From: Ramlibacter humi
GTDB taxonomy: Bacteria; Pseudomonadota; Gammaproteobacteria; Burkholderiales; Burkholderiaceae_C
Reading direction: 5' to 3'
NCBI RefSeq assembly: GCF_004681975.1
Contig: NZ_SMLK01000004.1
Span: 248,001 to 312,000, forward strand
DNA: 64,000 nt
The translations under genes were made by a program, and so were the position numbers. This document shows, one piece after another, positions 56,253-64,000 of the stretch (the stretch's first letter is position 1; each line of letters begins with the position of its first letter). The notes beneath the pieces were generated by a model. It did no database searches. It was not told the DNA's origin and worked only from the letters and a program-made list of their open reading frames with translations.

Positions 56253-57335
56253 TCAGCCGCCGGTGACCGCGTCCCGGCCCGGCACGCCGCACACCAGCGC
56301 GCCCGGGTCGTTGGCGCTCACCGCCAGCTGGTTCTTCGCCTGCGCCACGTCCATGTCGCGCGGCAGCGGCACGCCGTTCTTCACGGCCAGGATCTCGGCC
56401 ATCACGCTCACGGCGATCTCGGGCGGCGTCTTGCTGCCGATGTAGATGCCGATCGGCCCGCGCAGCCGTGCCAGCGACGCTTCGGTCTGCCCGAAGTGCT
56501 CGATCATCCTCTCGCGCCGCGCTTCGTTGTTGCGCCGGCTGCCGATGGCGCCGACGTAGAAAGCATCGGTCTCCAGCGCTTCCAGCAGCGCCAGGTCGTC
56601 CAGCTTCGGGTCGTGCGTCAGCGCCACCACGCAGCTGCGGCGATCGGGGCGGAAAGCCTTCACCACGTCGTCGGGCATGTCGTTCACCAGCTTCGCGCCG
56701 GGGACGTTGAACGCGCCGCGGTATTCCTCGCGCGGATCGCACACCGTGACCGAGAACCCGCTGAACAGCGCCATCGTCGCCAGGTACTCGGTGAGCTGCC
56801 CCGCGCCGATCAGCAGCATGCGGTACTCGGGGCCGAAGGTGTTGACCACGGCCTCCGGCGTCACCGCCAGGTCGGAGGGGGTGTCCGCCGGCGCGAGTGC
56901 CACCACGCCATCCGCGATGCGCACCGTGCGGCGCATCAGTTGCCCCGCCTCCAGCGCCGACACCAGCTGCGACAGCGCGGCTTCATCGGGGTCGTACTCC
57001 AGCAGCAGTTCCAGCGTACCGCCGCAGGGCAGGCCGAAGCGGTGCGCCTCGTCGGCGGTGATGCCGTACTTGATGAAGGAAGGCGCGCCGGAAGGGATGG
57101 CCTTGGCCTCCCCCTTGCCCGAGTACGCCTGCGTGAAGCGGTAGATCAGGTCGTCCTCGATGCAGCCACCCGATACCGAGCCCACCACGCTGCCATCTTC
57201 GGCCAGCGCCATGATCGAGCCGATCGGCCGCGGCGACGATCCCCAGGTGCGCACCACCGTGGCCAGCAGCGCGCGCTTGCCCGCCGCGCGCCAATCGCGC
57301 AGCGTGCGAAGCACCATCACGTCCAGGTTTTCCAT
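56253..57335 (-). CDS. XdhC/CoxF-family molybdenum enzyme maturation factor
   Basis: A 360-residue protein. The N-terminal XdhC/CoxI domain (about 1-80) has GSSPRPIGSIMAL and VVGSVSGGCIEDDLI. The C-terminal XdhC Rossmann domain (about 195-350) has LLIGAGQLTEYLATMALF, VCDPREEYRG, VVALTHDPKLDD and VGAIGSRR. XdhC proteins bind and sulfurate the molybdenum cofactor for the hydroxylase. ATG 57335 has AGG directly upstream. It closes the cox cluster, after the TonB receptor. Confidence 0.88.
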   Translation of the reverse strand: MENLDVMVLRTLRDWRAAGKRALLATVVRTWGSSPRPIGSIMALAEDGSVVGSVSGGCIEDDLIYRFTQAYSGKGEAKAIPSGAPSFIKYGITADEAHRFGLPCGGTLELLLEYDPDEAALSQLVSALEAGQLMRRTVRIADGVVALAPADTPSDLAVTPEAVVNTFGPEYRMLLIGAGQLTEYLATMALFSGFSVTVCDPREEYRGAFNVPGAKLVNDMPDDVVKAFRPDRRSCVVALTHDPKLDDLALLEALETDAFYVGAIGSRRNNEARRERMIEHFGQTEASLARLRGPIGIYIGSKTPPEIAVSVMAEILAVKNGVPLPRDMDVAQAKNQLAVSANDPGALVCGVPGRDAVTGG

Positions 57336-57343
57336 CCTGCGCC

Positions 57344-59513
57344 TCAGAAGGTGTAGGCCGCGTTCACGCCCAGCAGCCAGTTGCGCCCGGGCGCCGGCTC
57401 GAAGAAGCGGCCGTTGCCCTCGTTCACGATCACCGAGCCGGCGTAGCGGCGGTCCGTCACATTGTCCACCCGCACGAATTCCCGGAGCCGCCACGCGCCT
57501 ACCGCCTGCCGGAGCGAAGCGCGCAAGGCCAGCACCGTCGAAGCGCCGGCGAAATCGCTGTTGGCGTCGTCCACCGCCATGCGGCCGGTGTGCCGCAGCT
57601 CGGCTGCCGTTTCCAGCCCCCACGGCTTGTGCGTCCAGGCCAGCTCGCCGAACAGCATGGTGCGCGGGATGCCGGGGATGCGCTGCCCTGCCGGGATGGC
57701 GACCGTGGGCACGGTGCACGGCGGCGGGCCGCAGGTGAGGAAGCCGGTGGCGTACTCGGCCTGCAGCGCGGTGGCGGCGATCGATGCCGACCAGCCGCCG
57801 CCAAGCGTGCCGTCCAACGCGGCTTCGAAGCCGCGGCGACGCGTGCGGCCGGCGTTCTGGAAGGTGCTGCGCCCGCCCGAGTTGGTCAGCACCACCAGCT
57901 CGTCCGAGGTACGTGCTTCGAACAAGGCCGCGTTCAGCTTCCAGTTGCCGCCGAGCAGCGCCTTGGCGCCCACCTCCAGCTGCCGGCTGGTGGCGCTCCG
58001 CAGGTTGAAGTTGAGCCCGCCGCCGCCCGGCCGGTAAGCCAGCTCGTTGAAGGTCGGCGTCTCGAAGCCGCGCCCCGCGCTGACGTACAGGTTCAGGCGG
58101 TCGTTCGCGTGCCAGACAACGCCTGCCACGGGCGTGGTGGCCGAGTAGGCGACCGCGCCGCTGTCGTCGCCGTTCGCGCCGCTGATGAAGTGGTCGCGCG
58201 AATCGAAGCGCGCCCGCGAGTGCCGCACGCCCGCCGTCACCGAAACGCGCTCGCCTTCCCAGACGCCCTGCACGTACTGGTCGAAGGTGCGCACTCGGTT
58301 GTCCTCGTCGCGGCGCAGCGCACCTTCGACGCCCAGCACCTGCGCCACACCCGTGCCCGTGAAGTTCTGGAAGCCCAGCCGATGCTCGTCTAGGCGCTCG
58401 GTGGTGAGACCCGCCGTCACGGTGAGCGGCGTGCCGAGAGCGCGCGTGCGCATCACCCACCGGCCATCGGTCCCTTCGTACGAACGCGAAAGGCCGATCA
58501 CGCCGCCCGGCTGCGTGACCGGCGCCTGGGTCGCCACCGGAATGGCCTGGAACTGGCGTGACCGGCGCCTGGGTCGCCACCGGAATGGCCTGGAACTGGG
58601 TCGTGTCGCGGATGCCGCGCCAGGTGGTGACTTTGAACGAATGCACTTCATCCAACCGATGCTCCAGGATCGCACCGGCCTGCTGCTGGTTCACCGACTT
58701 GCGCGTGTTGAAGGCCAGCGCCACCGGGCTGGCCTGCTTCGGGTTGGTCTGGAACTCGGCACGGGTGAGCCCCATCGGGTCCTGCGTGTCCGGCATGTCC
58801 ACGCTGTTCAGCACCACCGTCAACTTGGTGCCGGGGCTGAAACCATAGCGCGCCTTCAGGTTCAATCCCGTGCGCTCGGCCGGGCTGTGGTCGCGATAGC
58901 CGCCGGTCTCGAAGCGGGTGGCGCTGGCGTTGTACTGCAGCGCGCCTTGCTGCCCCGACAGCTTCACGTTGTGCCGCTGCGTGCCGTAGCTGCCGAAAGC
59001 GGTGGACCCTTCGGCCACCGTGTCCGGCCCGCCATCGGCGGTGAAAAGGCTGATGACGCCGCCGGACGAATTGCCGTACAGCGCGGAGAACGGACCGCGC
59101 AGCACCTCCACCCGGTCGGCCGACTGCAGGTCGAAGTGCGACACCTGGCTTTGGCCGTCGGGCGCGGTGGCGGGGATGCCATCGGTGTACAGCCGCAACC
59201 CGCGCACGCCGAACGTGGACCGCGCGCCGTACCCGCGGGAGGAGATCTGGATGTCCTGCGCGTAGTTCTGCCGGTTCAGCGCCGTGATGCCAGGCACGCG
59301 CACCAGCGATTCGGACAAGTTGATGCCCAGCTGCGCGCCGTGCAACGCCTCGCTGCCGATCACGTCCACCGAGGCGGGCGTGTCGAACGCGGATTGCGCG
59401 ACGCCGGGGGTGGGCGTGACGACGATGGGACGCAGGCTGCTCTCGCCCGCGACTTGCGCCGCCGCGGGAAGCGTGAAGGTGGCCGCCAACACCGGAAGTG
59501 CCAGGCGGCGCAC
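57344..59513 (-). pseudogene. TonB-dependent receptor, frameshifted by a 43-bp duplication
   Basis: A TonB-dependent outer-membrane receptor gene read in two frames. The first part, from a GTG at 59513, has a signal peptide (LPAAAQ), a plug domain with TPASVDVIGSEALHG, ALNRQNYAQDIQISSRGYGA, and RVEVLRGPFSALYGNSSGG, and early barrel strands to about residue 305. The second part, another frame from about 58598 on, holds the remaining strands to the terminal aromatic YTF. The junction is a perfect 43-bp tandem duplication at 58513-58598; 43 is not a multiple of three, so the frame is lost. Without the extra copy the gene would be intact at about 707 residues. Substrate unknown; the setting suggests an organic compound or metal used by the Mo-hydroxylase. 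Confidence 0.85.
58513..58598. repeat. 43-bp perfect tandem duplication
   Basis: Two identical 43-bp units, 58513-58555 and 58556-58598, each starting GCGTGACCGGCG and ending CCTGGAACTG on the plus strand. They encode on the minus strand QFQAIPVATQAPVT twice. This is the sole obvious cause of the frameshift in the TonB receptor gene. Confidence 0.95.
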
Positions 59514-59515
59514 GG

Positions 59516-60109
59516 TCAGCGTGCCAGCCAGACCACCGCGCCCACCAGCACCGCGATGCCCAGTGCCCAGACCCAGGCCGGGATGCCCGAAGCCGCCTGC
59601 GCGGACGCTTGCGCCGCCATTGCCGCTGTGGCCTCGGGTGCTGCGCTTTCGGCGGCGGGCGCCGGATGCTTCTTCGCCAGCTCGCCTTCGAAGCGCTTGA
59701 AGAAGTCTTCCGCCATCGAGCGCGCCACGCCGTCGACCAGCCGCTGGCCGACCTGCGCGATCTTGCCGCCGACCTGCGCGTTCACCGTGTAGAACAGCTC
59801 GCAGCCGGTGTCGCGCGGCTCCAGCCGCACCTGCGACGAGCCCTTGCCGAAGCCGGCGGCGCCGCCCTGCCCTTCGAACTTCAGCGTGTAGCTCTCGGGC
59901 GGGTTCACGTCTTCCAGCTGGATCTTGCCGGTGAACTTGGCCGACACCGGCCCCACCTTCACCGACATGCCGATCGAGTACGCATTGGGCCCGGTGGACT
60001 CGATGCGGTCGCAGCCCGGGATGCAGGCCTTCAGCACCTCGGGGTCGTTCAGCGCCTCCCAGGCCTGCTCGCGTTGTGCCGCCAGCACGCGGCTGCCTTG
60101 CATGTCCAT
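59516..60109 (-). CDS. CoxG-like SRPBCC protein
   Basis: A 197-residue protein of the CoxG (START/SRPBCC) family: QGSRVLAAQREQAWEALNDP, LKACIPGCDRIE, and VSAKFTGKIQLEDV, with the family's internal Gly-rich repeat. A single C-terminal transmembrane helix (WVWALGIAVLVGAVVWLA) anchors it to the membrane. In Oligotropha CoxG helps attach CO dehydrogenase to the membrane. ATG 60109 follows GGAAGAA. Its stop is 2 bp before the receptor start. Confidence 0.88.
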   Translation of the reverse strand: MDMQGSRVLAAQREQAWEALNDPEVLKACIPGCDRIESTGPNAYSIGMSVKVGPVSAKFTGKIQLEDVNPPESYTLKFEGQGGAAGFGKGSSQVRLEPRDTGCELFYTVNAQVGGKIAQVGQRLVDGVARSMAEDFFKRFEGELAKKHPAPAAESAAPEATAAMAAQASAQAASGIPAWVWALGIAVLVGAVVWLAR

Positions 60110-60126
60110 GTCATTTCTTCCTGTTT

Positions 60127-61320
60127 CTATCGGTCCATCACGGCCGCGATGCTCGCGGCCAGCTGTTGCAGCGTCTCGACGTTGTGCACGGCCAGCATGC
60201 CGTGCGCGCGGCGGTGCAGCTGCGCGGCGCCGCGCGCCAGCGGTTCGTAGCCTTCGAAGCGCATCAACGGATTGAGCCACAACAGGCGCCGGCTGTGCAG
60301 GCGCAGCCAGTCGAGCTCGCGGCCCAGCGCCTCGGGCTCGCCGGTGTCCAGCCCGTCCGTGATCAGCAGCACCAGCGTGCGCCGGCCCACCAGGCGGCGG
60401 GCATGCTGCGTGCGAAGCATCGCCAGCGATTCGCCCAGCCTCGTGCCGCCCGCGTAGTCGTCGATGGCCGAGCTGGCGACGGCCAGCATCGCATCGGTGT
60501 CCGACTGCCGGAAAGCCGGCGTCAGGTCGGTCAGGTGCGTGCCGAAAGCGAAGACATCGACATGCCCCACCCGCCCGCCCTCAGCGTGCCGCGTTGCCGA
60601 GTGCAGGAAGGCGAGCAGCAGGCGCGCATACCGTTCCATCGAACCGGAAACGTCCAGCAGCACCAGCAGCGGCAAAGGCTGGGTGCGCCGCTCGCGGCGC
60701 GGCAGCCGCACCAGCTCGCCGCCGGTGCGCGCGGCCGCGCGCATGGCGCCCGGCCAGTGCGGGCGAGTGCCGCGCAAACCGGCCCGGGTGCGGCGCGAGG
60801 GCACCTCGGGCACGGGCAGCGCGATGTCACGCGCGAGCCGCTCAACCAGCCGGTACTCGTCCCCGCTCAGCGCGCCGAAGTCGGCATGGCGAAGCCGCTG
60901 CAGCTCGCTGGCCGTCATCGATGCGTCGAACCGCATCTCCTCGTCGGGCTTGGCGGCCACGCCCGCGCCGCGCTTCAGCGGCGCCAGCGCCTCGCGCACG
61001 CGCGGACGGCGCTGCACGGGTTCGGCCTTGCCTTCGCCGGTGGGCAGCATCTGCGCCAGCAGCTTCTGCGCCATGCCGGGGTCGCGGAAGAACGCGTCGA
61101 ACAGTTCGCGGAACACCTCGCGGTCCTGCTCGCGGCCGACCAGCACCGATTCCAGCGCGGCGCCCAGGTCGTCGCGGCGCTCCACGCCCACCAGCTGGGC
61201 GGCTTCGGTGGCGAGCGCGATGCGCGCGCTGTCCACCCGCACGCCGGCGCGGCGCAGCGCGCGGCCGAAGCCCGCCACGTTGCCGGCGAGCTTGCCCGTG
61301 CGGGCATCGCCGAGGTGCAT
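60127..61320 (-). CDS. CoxE-like VWA-domain protein
   Basis: A 397-residue protein with the CoxE layout: a helical N-terminal part and a C-terminal VWA domain (from about residue 210: LLVLLDVSGSM with the MIDAS, then LLITDGLDTGE). CoxE and the MoxR ATPase CoxD form a metallo-chaperone pair needed to mature the Mo-Cu or Mo active site. Its ATG shares one base with the coxD stop (TGATG), so translation is coupled. Confidence 0.88.
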   Translation of the reverse strand: MHLGDARTGKLAGNVAGFGRALRRAGVRVDSARIALATEAAQLVGVERRDDLGAALESVLVGREQDREVFRELFDAFFRDPGMAQKLLAQMLPTGEGKAEPVQRRPRVREALAPLKRGAGVAAKPDEEMRFDASMTASELQRLRHADFGALSGDEYRLVERLARDIALPVPEVPSRRTRAGLRGTRPHWPGAMRAAARTGGELVRLPRRERRTQPLPLLVLLDVSGSMERYARLLLAFLHSATRHAEGGRVGHVDVFAFGTHLTDLTPAFRQSDTDAMLAVASSAIDDYAGGTRLGESLAMLRTQHARRLVGRRTLVLLITDGLDTGEPEALGRELDWLRLHSRRLLWLNPLMRFEGYEPLARGAAQLHRRAHGMLAVHNVETLQQLAASIAAVMDR

Positions 61321-62207
61321 CACGCCTCCTGCGGTCGCAGCAAGCCGGCCGCGAAGTCGCGCGTGAGGGCGGCCACGTCCTCGCGCTGCTTGAACAGGAT
61401 GCCGGCGGTGTCGGTCACCACCTCGGGATCGAGCTCCAGCGTGTCCATCGCCACCAGCGCTTTCGCCCATTCCACGCTCTCGGCGATGCCCGGCGCGCGC
61501 TGGAACGCGTTGGCGAACGGCTGGCTGCGCAGCTTCGCGACGAAGGTCGCGACCTGCTCCGAGAGCTTCTCGCCCGCCTGCGGCACGCGCGCGCGGACGA
61601 TGGCGAGTTCGCGCTCGCGGTCCGGGTAGTCCAGCCAGTGGTACAGGCAGCGGCGCTTCAGCGCGTCGTGCAGCTCGCGCGTGCGGTTGCTGGTGAGGAT
61701 GGTCACCGGCGGCGCCATCGCGCCGATGGCGCCCAGTTCGGGGATGCTGACTTGGTACTCGCCCAGGTACTCCAGCAGGAAAGCTTCGAACGGCTCGTCG
61801 GCGCGGTCCAGCTCGTCGATGAGCAGCACCGCACCGGGCGGCGGCGCCTGCAGCGCGCGAAGCAGCGGGCGGCGGATCAGGTACTGCTCCTGGTACACCT
61901 CGCGCTCGGCCTGCGCTGCCGTGCCCTGCGCTTCGGCCGCGCGCAAGTGCAGCAGCTGGGCCGCATAGTTCCATTCGTAAAGCGCTTCGCGCTGCTCCAG
62001 GCCGTCGTAGCACTGCAGCCGCAGCAGCTCGCGGCCGAGCGCGACGGACAGCGCCTTCGCCAGTTCGGTCTTGCCGACGCCGGGCTCGCCTTCCAGCAGC
62101 AGCGGGCGCTGCAGGCGCAACGCCAGGAACACGGCGGTGGCCAGGCGGCGGTCGGCGTAGTAGCCGGCCCCCTCGAGGGCCTGGATGAGTTCGTCGATGG
62201 AGTTCAC
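61320..62207 (-). CDS. CoxD-like MoxR-family AAA+ ATPase
   Basis: A 295-residue AAA+ ATPase. Walker A LLEGEPGVGKTELAKALS, Walker B AVLLIDELDRADEP, sensor 1 TILTSNRTRELHDAL. This is the MoxR subgroup. With CoxE it inserts sulfur or copper in the molybdenum centre. I start at GTG 62207 because the conserved region begins there; upstream codons are arginine/proline-rich and start only with TTG. Sits between coxE and coxM. Confidence 0.88.
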   Translation of the reverse strand: MNSIDELIQALEGAGYYADRRLATAVFLALRLQRPLLLEGEPGVGKTELAKALSVALGRELLRLQCYDGLEQREALYEWNYAAQLLHLRAAEAQGTAAQAEREVYQEQYLIRRPLLRALQAPPPGAVLLIDELDRADEPFEAFLLEYLGEYQVSIPELGAIGAMAPPVTILTSNRTRELHDALKRRCLYHWLDYPDRERELAIVRARVPQAGEKLSEQVATFVAKLRSQPFANAFQRAPGIAESVEWAKALVAMDTLELDPEVVTDTAGILFKQREDVAALTRDFAAGLLRPQEA

Positions 62208-62256
62208 GGCGTGGGTCCGGGGCGGCGGCCGCCGGTGCGGCCGCAAACCCCGGAGG

Positions 62257-63048
62257 TTAGCCCAGCGCCTTGGCGACCGCGCGCTGCGCCATCACGCCGA
62301 TCAGGTTGGCGCGGTACTCGGCGCTGGCATGCAGGTCGGACGACAAACCTTCGGCCGACACCTTCACCGAAGCGGCCGACTGCGGCGTGAAAGCCTTGCC
62401 CAGCGCATCTTCCAGTTCCTGGTGCCGGACCACGCCGTTGCCGCCGCCGGTGACCGCCACGCGCACGCCCGAGCCCGTGTCCGCGACGAACACACCGATC
62501 AGCGCGAAGCGCGAAGCGGGCTGGCGGAACTTCACGTACGCCGCCCGCCTGGGGATGGGGAACGAGACGGAAGTGATCAGCTCGCCTTCTTCCAGCGCGG
62601 TGGTGAACAGGCCCTGGAAGAAATCGTCGGCCGCGATCTTTCGCTGGGTGGTGGTGACCGTGGCGTTGAGCGCGAGCACCGCGCTGGGGTAGCAGGCCGC
62701 GGGGTCGTTGTTGGCGATCGAGCCGCCGATCGTGCCCAGCGCGCGCACCTGCCGGTCGCCGATGCCGCCGGCCAGGTCGGCCAGCGCGGGGATGGCATCG
62801 CGCACGTCCTTGCTCGCGGCGACTTCGGCATGGCGCGTCATCGCACCGATCACCAGGTTGTTGCCCTCGCGTTTGATGCCCGACAGCTCGCGCACCGCGC
62901 CCAGGTCGACCAACTGCCCGGGATTGGCGAGCCGCAGCTTCATGGAAGCCAGCAGGGTCTGGCCGCCGGCCAGCACCTTGCCGCCCGCCCCCGCCAGCTT
63001 GGACGCATCCGCCAGGCTGGCAGGACGTTCGAAGGTGAATGTGTACAT
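62257..63048 (-). CDS. CoxM-like FAD-binding subunit
   Basis: A 263-residue FAD-binding subunit of xanthine oxidase/CO dehydrogenase-family enzymes: YTFTFERPASLADASKLA, KVLAGGQTLLASMKLRL (FAD loop), GDRQVRALGTIGGSIANNDP and a C-terminal CO_deh_flav_C domain. It carries electrons from the Mo subunit via FeS clusters to the quinone pool. ATG 63048 follows AAGGAGA. 23 bp beyond coxL. Confidence 0.9.
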   Translation of the reverse strand: MYTFTFERPASLADASKLAGAGGKVLAGGQTLLASMKLRLANPGQLVDLGAVRELSGIKREGNNLVIGAMTRHAEVAASKDVRDAIPALADLAGGIGDRQVRALGTIGGSIANNDPAACYPSAVLALNATVTTTQRKIAADDFFQGLFTTALEEGELITSVSFPIPRRAAYVKFRQPASRFALIGVFVADTGSGVRVAVTGGGNGVVRHQELEDALGKAFTPQSAASVKVSAEGLSSDLHASAEYRANLIGVMAQRAVAKALG

Positions 63049-63071
63049 GGTGTTCTCCTTCCTTCGATGGT

Positions 63072-64000
63072 TCAGCGGGTGGCCTGCTGGATGGCCTGCC
63101 ACACGCGCGGCGGGCTGGCGGGCATGTCGAGGTCCTTGACGCCGACGTCCTTCAGCGCGTCGAGCACGGCGTTGATCACCGCCGGCGGCGATCCGATGGC
63201 GCCGGCTTCGCCGCAGCCCTTGGTGCCCAGCGGGTTGTGCGTGCAAGGCGTGGACACCGCCCCCAACTTGAACGCCGGCAGGTCGTCGGCGCGCGGCATG
63301 GCGTAGTCCATGAAGCTGCCGGTGAGCAGCTGCCCGCTTTCCTTGTCGTACACGCAGTTCTCCAGCAGCGCCTGGCCGATGCCCTGCGCCAGGCCGCCAT
63401 GCACCTGCCCTTCCACGATCAACGGGTTGATGATGGTGCCGAAGTCGTCCACCGCGGTGAAGCGGTCCAGCCGCACCACGCCCGTGGCCGGGTCCACTTC
63501 CACCTCGGCGATGTGCGTACCGGCCGGGAAGGTGAAGTTGGTGGGGTCGTAGAACGCGGTCTCGTTCAGGCCGGGCTCCAGCTTGTCGAGCGGGTAGTTG
63601 TGCGGCACGTACGCCGTCAGCGCGACCTGGCCGAACGGGATCTTCTTGTCCGTGCCCTTCACCTTGAACTCGCCGCCCGAGAACTCGATGTCGGCATCGC
63701 TGGCTTCCATCAGGTGCGCCGCGATCTTCTTGGCCTTGGCCTCGATCTTGTCCAGGGCCTTCATGATGGCCGCGCCGCCCACGCTGATGGAGCGCGAACC
63801 GTAGGTGCCCATGCCGAACGGCACGCGGCCGGTGTCGCCGTGCACCACGTCGACGTTCTCCACCGGGATGCCCAGCCGCGCGGCGACCACTTGCGCGAAC
63901 GTCGTCTCATGGCCCTGGCCGTGGCTGTGCGAACCGGTGAACACCGTCACGCTGCCCGTCGGGTGAACGCGGATCTCGCCGCATTCGAACAGGCCCGCCC
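63072..64000 (-). CDS. CoxL-like molybdopterin-binding large subunit, partial
   Basis: C-terminal 308 residues of a large subunit; the gene continues past the right edge. Family motifs seen are [57 protein letters not shown] and [20 protein letters not shown], the last with the conserved Glu near the Mo centre. The active-site loop that tells form I CO dehydrogenase (AYxCSFR) from form II (AYRGAGR) lies outside the window, so CO as substrate is not shown. It is read first among the visible genes of this cluster. Confidence 0.9.
   Translation of the reverse strand, partial: AGLFECGEIRVHPTGSVTVFTGSHSHGQGHETTFAQVVAARLGIPVENVDVVHGDTGRVPFGMGTYGSRSISVGGAAIMKALDKIEAKAKKIAAHLMEASDADIEFSGGEFKVKGTDKKIPFGQVALTAYVPHNYPLDKLEPGLNETAFYDPTNFTFPAGTHIAEVEVDPATGVVRLDRFTAVDDFGTIINPLIVEGQVHGGLAQGIGQALLENCVYDKESGQLLTGSFMDYAMPRADDLPAFKLGAVSTPCTHNPLGTKGCGEAGAIGSPPAVINAVLDALKDVGVKDLDMPASPPRVWQAIQQATR

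Overview
The window is high-GC DNA from a beta-proteobacterium, most likely Burkholderiales of the Comamonadaceae/Ramlibacter type. The evidence is the gene order gph-ubiG-ompA-gyrA-pheA-tyrA-aroA/cmk-rpsA-ihfB-lapA-lapB-rfaE1-rfaD, the fusion of aroA to cmk, a tmRNA whose tag reads ANDERYALAA, and many GTG/TTG starts. The genus is inferred from gene content only; no search was possible.

Layout. 1-10.6 kb (minus strand): a fragment of an RNA-polymerase alpha-CTD-like protein, two beta-propeller lipoproteins, then a type IV pilus minor-pilin operon transcribed fimT-pilV-pilW-pilX-pilY1-pilE, with start/stop overlaps at most of the upstream junctions. 10.8-16.3 kb (plus): a DUF805 membrane protein and a minimal four-gene Csu-type chaperone-usher pilus cluster (subunit, chaperone, usher, two-domain tip protein). 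16.3-22.3 kb: uncharacterised proteins, including two that look like distant paralogues (17992-18561 and 20013-20528), with a GAF/winged-helix-like protein and a NarL-type response regulator. 22.4-34.4 kb: a signalling-rich block (hybrid kinase with an HDLRQPL box, a second LuxR-type regulator, a PAS-only protein, a PAS-GAF kinase and a stand-alone receiver) interleaved with a divergent pair of Tat-type propeller lipoproteins and small secreted proteins.

34.4-35.6 kb: the tmRNA gene ssrA with an intrinsic terminator, followed by a frameshifted and truncated phage/island integrase, the scar of an integration at the 3' end of ssrA. 35.6-51 kb: the conserved core block. It covers phosphoglycolate salvage, ubiquinone synthesis, a peptidoglycan-binding OmpA, DNA gyrase A, aromatic amino-acid synthesis, CMP kinase, ribosomal protein S1, IHF beta, LPS assembly (LapA/LapB), ADP-heptose synthesis and a ComEA-like DNA-binding protein. 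A well-formed sigma70-type promoter lies inside the cmk part of the fusion and points at rpsA. Two related palindromic repeats flank ihfB. serC and hisC, which often sit beside pheA in relatives, are not here.

51-64 kb: a DinB-like protein, a TRAP transporter (dctQ-dctM-dctP), an alpha/beta-hydrolase lipoprotein, and on the minus strand a cox-type molybdenum hydroxylase cluster read from the right edge as coxL (partial)-coxM-coxD-coxE-coxG-TonB receptor-xdhC/coxF. The TonB-dependent receptor is split by a perfect 43-bp tandem duplication that shifts the reading frame. This is the clearest single anomaly in the window.
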